Source of the DNA: Polytrichum commune
Lineage: Eukaryota > Streptophyta > Polytrichopsida > Polytrichales > Polytrichaceae
Length of the DNA stretch: 64,000 nt
NCBI GenBank assembly: GCA_950295325.1
Contig: OX485807.1
Coordinates: 48,204,440-48,268,439, forward strand
Direction: 5' to 3'
The notes beneath the pieces are model-generated. The model was not told the origin of the DNA. It ran no database searches and saw only the letters and a program-made list of their open reading frames with translations. Positions 61,158 through 64,000 of this stretch are shown here, one piece after another (within the stretch, counting starts at the first letter, position 1; the number at the start of each line of letters is the position of its first letter). Both the position numbers and the translations under genes were made by a program.

Positions 61158-61711
61158 TTTGCATGCCCATTGTGGGCAAGCAAGCAGGTGCGAGTTCTAT
61201 TCAAGCAGAAACTCCGGTATGCACCACGTTTTGGAATTTGAATTGCTAAGCTCGTCGTAATTATCTGCTAATTTTGGCAGACTTGAGCCGCTAGAGAAAT
61301 TAATATAGTACACCACCCCAATGTTGTTGGTTTGTTGTATATTTGCATGTCCGTTGTGGGCAAGCAAGTAGGTGCGAGTTCTGTTCAAGCAGAAACTCTG
61401 GTATGCACCACGTTTTGGAATTTGAATTGCCAAGCTCGTTGCAATTGACCTGCTAATTTTGGCAGATTGCGAGCCGCTAGAGAAATTCATATAGTACAGC
61501 ACCCCAACGCTGATGGTTTGTTTGTATATTTGCACGTCCATTGTGGGCGAGCAAGCAGGTGCAAGTTCTGTTCAAGCAGAAACTCTGGTAAGCACCACCT
61601 TTTGGAATTTGAATTGCTAACCAGTCGTAATTGATCTGCTAATTTTGGCAGATTGCGAGCCGCTACATAAATTCATATAGTACAGCACCCTAACGTTGTT
61701 GGTTTGTTGAA
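61158..61711. repeat. Three-copy tandem repeat, 184-187-bp unit
   Basis: Units start at 61158, 61342 and 61529. Shared words include CATTGTGGGC, CAAGCAGAAACTC, GCACCAC-TTTTGGAATTTGA, GCTAATTTTGGCAGA and GTTGGTTTGTTG. Copies are highly similar, suggesting recent expansion. The array ends just before the stop codon of the minus-strand gene at 61727. Confidence 0.9.
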
Positions 61712-61726
61712 GGTGCAGGCATATGA

Positions 61727-62446
61727 TCAGCCCAAGCAGTGGACAGTGAGGTGCCCGTTCTCGTTCATTGTGATCCAGCCATCTCTTTGTCCTTCCATGA
61801 TGCCTTGCTGGACCACGGTGGGCATATCGATGGGCTTTTCGAGGGCTTTTCCTTTGAGACCCAAGAAGCCGAGGTCGAGAATGTCCGGGGAGTTTTCTGC
61901 AGCCCGGTATGTTGGCCTTGGCTCGTTGTATTTCCATTTTCCCTCTTCACTTAGGAGGGCGAGCATGAGGTCGACACCGAAAATGCCCATTTTGATCCAC
62001 GCGGCGATGCAGTGGTGGAGAAACTTTCTGACTTGGCCGCCAGAGTCCTCGTCCGCCGCGTGGGAGATAGTTAGAATGTTTTTGATTATGATGGGGGTGT
62101 ATCTGTTGTGGAGAGGTGCGTTGTGCATCTCGCGGCTCTCGGCAAGCACGATGCCGTGCACGAGCTTGACAATGCTCATGCGGCCAGCGGGGATGCGTTC
62201 CCTCTCCAAGAGGAATTGCAGTAGGTTGTAGACTCGCTCCGCATGCGAGGCATGGAAGCGAGCGAGTTGCATTGCCATCAACACCATCACCTCGACGTCG
62301 TCGTCGGTTAGGGTGGCCAGGCGGTGAAGTCGGGAGTATAATTTTTCTCGCACCCGCTGTTCTTGTGGGGTGACGAACTCCGCGACGTCCAAGAAGGTCT
62401 CTCGGAGGAGCATGTCGTCCATTCTTTGCTGGCCCGCATGCTCCAT
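61727..62446 (-). CDS. Unrecognised intronless protein, 239 codons
   Basis: The first in-frame ATG is at 62446; the open frame extends 17 codons upstream to a TGA without another ATG. The product is soluble-looking, rich in Leu, Met, His and charged residues, with no signal peptide and no membrane segment. An N-terminal helical half carries MDDMLLRE, REKLYSRLHRL and VMVLMAMQLARF. A middle part has LVHGIVLAESREMH and IIIKNILTISHAADE. The C-terminal part carries KMGIFGVDLMLALLSEE, a WKYNEPRPTYR patch and QQGIMEGQRDGW. Codons are strongly G/C at the third position, unlike the surroundings, which supports real coding. I recognise no family. It could be a lineage-specific gene or a captured mobile-element protein. 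It lies between a 185-bp tandem repeat (3') and a TGACG-type array (5'). Confidence 0.6.
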   Translation of the reverse strand: MEHAGQQRMDDMLLRETFLDVAEFVTPQEQRVREKLYSRLHRLATLTDDDVEVMVLMAMQLARFHASHAERVYNLLQFLLERERIPAGRMSIVKLVHGIVLAESREMHNAPLHNRYTPIIIKNILTISHAADEDSGGQVRKFLHHCIAAWIKMGIFGVDLMLALLSEEGKWKYNEPRPTYRAAENSPDILDLGFLGLKGKALEKPIDMPTVVQQGIMEGQRDGWITMNENGHLTVHCLG

Positions 62447-62633
62447 GGACCCGAGATGAATAAGAACCACGACGACGAGTTCAGAGGCGACTTGAATGAA
62501 TCAATGACGTGCTGTTTTAATCCTCTGACTTTGGAGGAGGGTAGCTTGTAAGCTTTGTTTGCTTAATTGAATGCGTTGATTAGGCTGCTCTCCACCATGC
62601 AGATACACAATTAACTCGTTAAGAGTAGAGAGA

Positions 62634-62830
62634 ACGAGCACGTCAAAGAAAGAGAATAAGCACGTCAAAGAGAGAACGAGCACGTCAAACAGAGAGCGCA
62701 CCCGTCAGAGAAAGATCGCGCGCCCGTCAGCAAGCGAGCGTGAGCCCGTCAAAGAGAGCGCGAGAGAGCGCGAGCACTTCAATGGGAGCGTGAGCACGTC
62801 AGCGAGAACGCGCTAGCACGTCAGAGACAT
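62634..62830. repeat. Nine-unit minisatellite carrying TGACG motifs
   Basis: GAGCACGTCA-type units of mostly 20-22 bp, with GTCA cores near 62641, 62663, 62683, 62703, 62725, 62747, 62797 and 62819. A ninth, ACTTCA variant lies near 62775. On the minus strand the units read TGACGTG or TGACGGG, which contain the TGACG core bound by plant TGA-class bZIP factors. The array lies about 190-385 bp upstream of the start of the minus-strand gene. Confidence 0.8.
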
Positions 62831-62934
62831 AGCAAAAATGGCACCTGTCCGTGGACGGGGCGGATAGTAATATCGCGTTAACCTAGGGTTTACTCGGTAA
62901 ATAATTCTAGAAGCATCAATTGACGAGGGTTTCC

Positions 62935-62974
62935 GTTAGTGGATGAATGTTTTAACGCGTTTTCATCCACTAAC
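62935..62974. repeat. Hairpin-forming inverted repeat
   Basis: Arms GTTAGTGGATGAA and TTCATCCACTAAC (13 bp each, perfect) flank a 14-base centre containing AACGCGTT. Related TTCATCCA-TAG words recur near 63.19-63.26 kb. Confidence 0.7.
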
Positions 62975-64000
62975 GAAGATGTTAACTTGGTGATTATCTC
63001 CAGAAACTTCAGACGAAACAGACTTCATCCATTCAGGAAGCCCTAGAGGATGAATATCATACATCGCGTATCATCCATTTCGCGATGCCTTGAAGATTTC
63101 AACTCGGTAATTAAATGTAGAACAATGAAGTGACATGCTTTCGGAGCATCCAATTAGCGTTAGGGGATGGATATTGTAGAGCTAGTTCACATCCATCTAG
63201 TAAACCATAGTTAATTGTCTTAGATCTCGTTTTCATCCATCTAGTAAGCCATAGTAGGTAATTGTCTTAGAACTCGTTCTCTTACAAGGATGCATTGACA
63301 AGGACCCCTTTGATATTTGCACCTGGTTTATTATTGTGGTGTTTATGGTGGACCATTAATTCATTGGCTCTAAATTATCTTGATAGCATGGGTGCGTGGC
63401 ATATTAATAATCCTTTAAAAAGCACCTACCATTAATGATGTGCCCAATTTAATAGGTCCGCTTCGTTAATGAGAACTATAACTTATTTGCACACACAAAA
63501 AAGGGCCATAAGAAAAGTTGAGTTAGGAACACTTACGGGCATGATCTATGAAATGTTTCCAACAGAAATTCATACCGCTCTATGAAAGTCATGGCAACGG
63601 GACATAGTGTTACTATAAAGTATTGGGACTAGGAGATTAATTTATTATTCCAAAGCTAATATTATTCAACACAATTTGTTGATTAATATAAATACTCACT
63701 ATGAATAAATTTTTGTACATGCGAAGGACTAGGAATACAAGTCATATTGTGGCATGGTTATCCCATTTTCCGTTTTTAAAACTAAGTCGAGTTGTCTCTT
63801 ACCAAAAACATGGTGACCACCAAGCGTTAATCAACTATGGACATATAAGATTCCATGTCACTTCACATCCTTGTTTTGGGCATGCTCACTCAAGGGAACT
63901 TTTATTTTTGGTGACCTTGTGTATAACTAAGTGGGACCGCCATTCATGTTTCAACCAATACAAGTTTTTAGAAAGTGGCGGTCATGGGCATCAAGTCAAT
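62975..64000. other. Intergenic, no gene seen
   Basis: Two near-identical words (CATCCATCTAGTAA-CCATAG, then TTAATTGTCTTAGA or GTAATTGTCTTAGA) form a short direct repeat at 63.19-63.27 kb. The rest is AT-rich and featureless. Confidence 0.4.

Noticed and set aside
61704-62231. Open frame of 175 codons antisense to the orphan gene
   Set aside because: Mirror of the G/C-rich minus-strand frame. Third-position bias favours the minus strand.
62447-62470. Longer form of the orphan protein starting at 62470
   Set aside because: The codon at 62470 is GTG. In a plant nuclear gene the first in-frame ATG, at 62446, is the better start.

Overview
This is plant nuclear DNA, most likely from a non-seed land plant (bryophyte, lycophyte or fern grade). 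The reasons are GT-AG introns throughout, a eubacterial-type glutamine synthetase II (GSIIB) carrying a plastid-type N-terminal extension, a plant/cyanobacterial-type metallophosphoesterase with nine small exons, and many miniature inverted-repeat transposons (MITEs). To my knowledge plant GSIIB is known from green algae and early-diverging land plants and not from flowering plants. The species cannot be fixed from the sequence alone.

Layout. 1-24.3 kb is gene-poor, AT-rich DNA with inverted-repeat elements (for example 4321-4656, 11060-11627, 12223-12450, 14098-14486, 20358-20902), dispersed repeats, and a compositionally distinct block at 6.5-8.0 kb. 24372-28363 (minus) is an intact calcineurin-like metallophosphoesterase gene, whose first intron holds two decayed tandem copies of exon 1. 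28.4-48.8 kb is again gene-poor. It holds a cluster of TTA/TAA-flanked MITEs at 32.9-38.9 kb (one carrying a nested 554-bp insertion with a tRNA-like box B), a Stowaway-like MITE, a second TA-flanked element, a four-copy 310-bp tandem repeat and several microsatellites. 48.8-54.3 kb (plus) holds the GSIIB gene, six exons, with a perfect palindrome about 190 bp upstream and tandem repeats inside both large introns. 57.9-60.1 kb is a broken, intron-containing relative of the splicing factor Tat-SF1/CUS2. 61.2-62.8 kb holds an unrecognised intronless gene of 239 codons (minus), with a 185-bp tandem repeat at its 3' side and a nine-unit array of TGACG-type motifs at its 5' side.

The three coding loci have no evident shared pathway. 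The GSIIB product would assimilate ammonium in the plastid; the phosphoesterase belongs to a family shared with cyanobacteria; the third is an orphan. All exon junctions were read by eye from splice sites and reading-frame continuity. No database or alignment program was used, so family names rest on recognised motifs.
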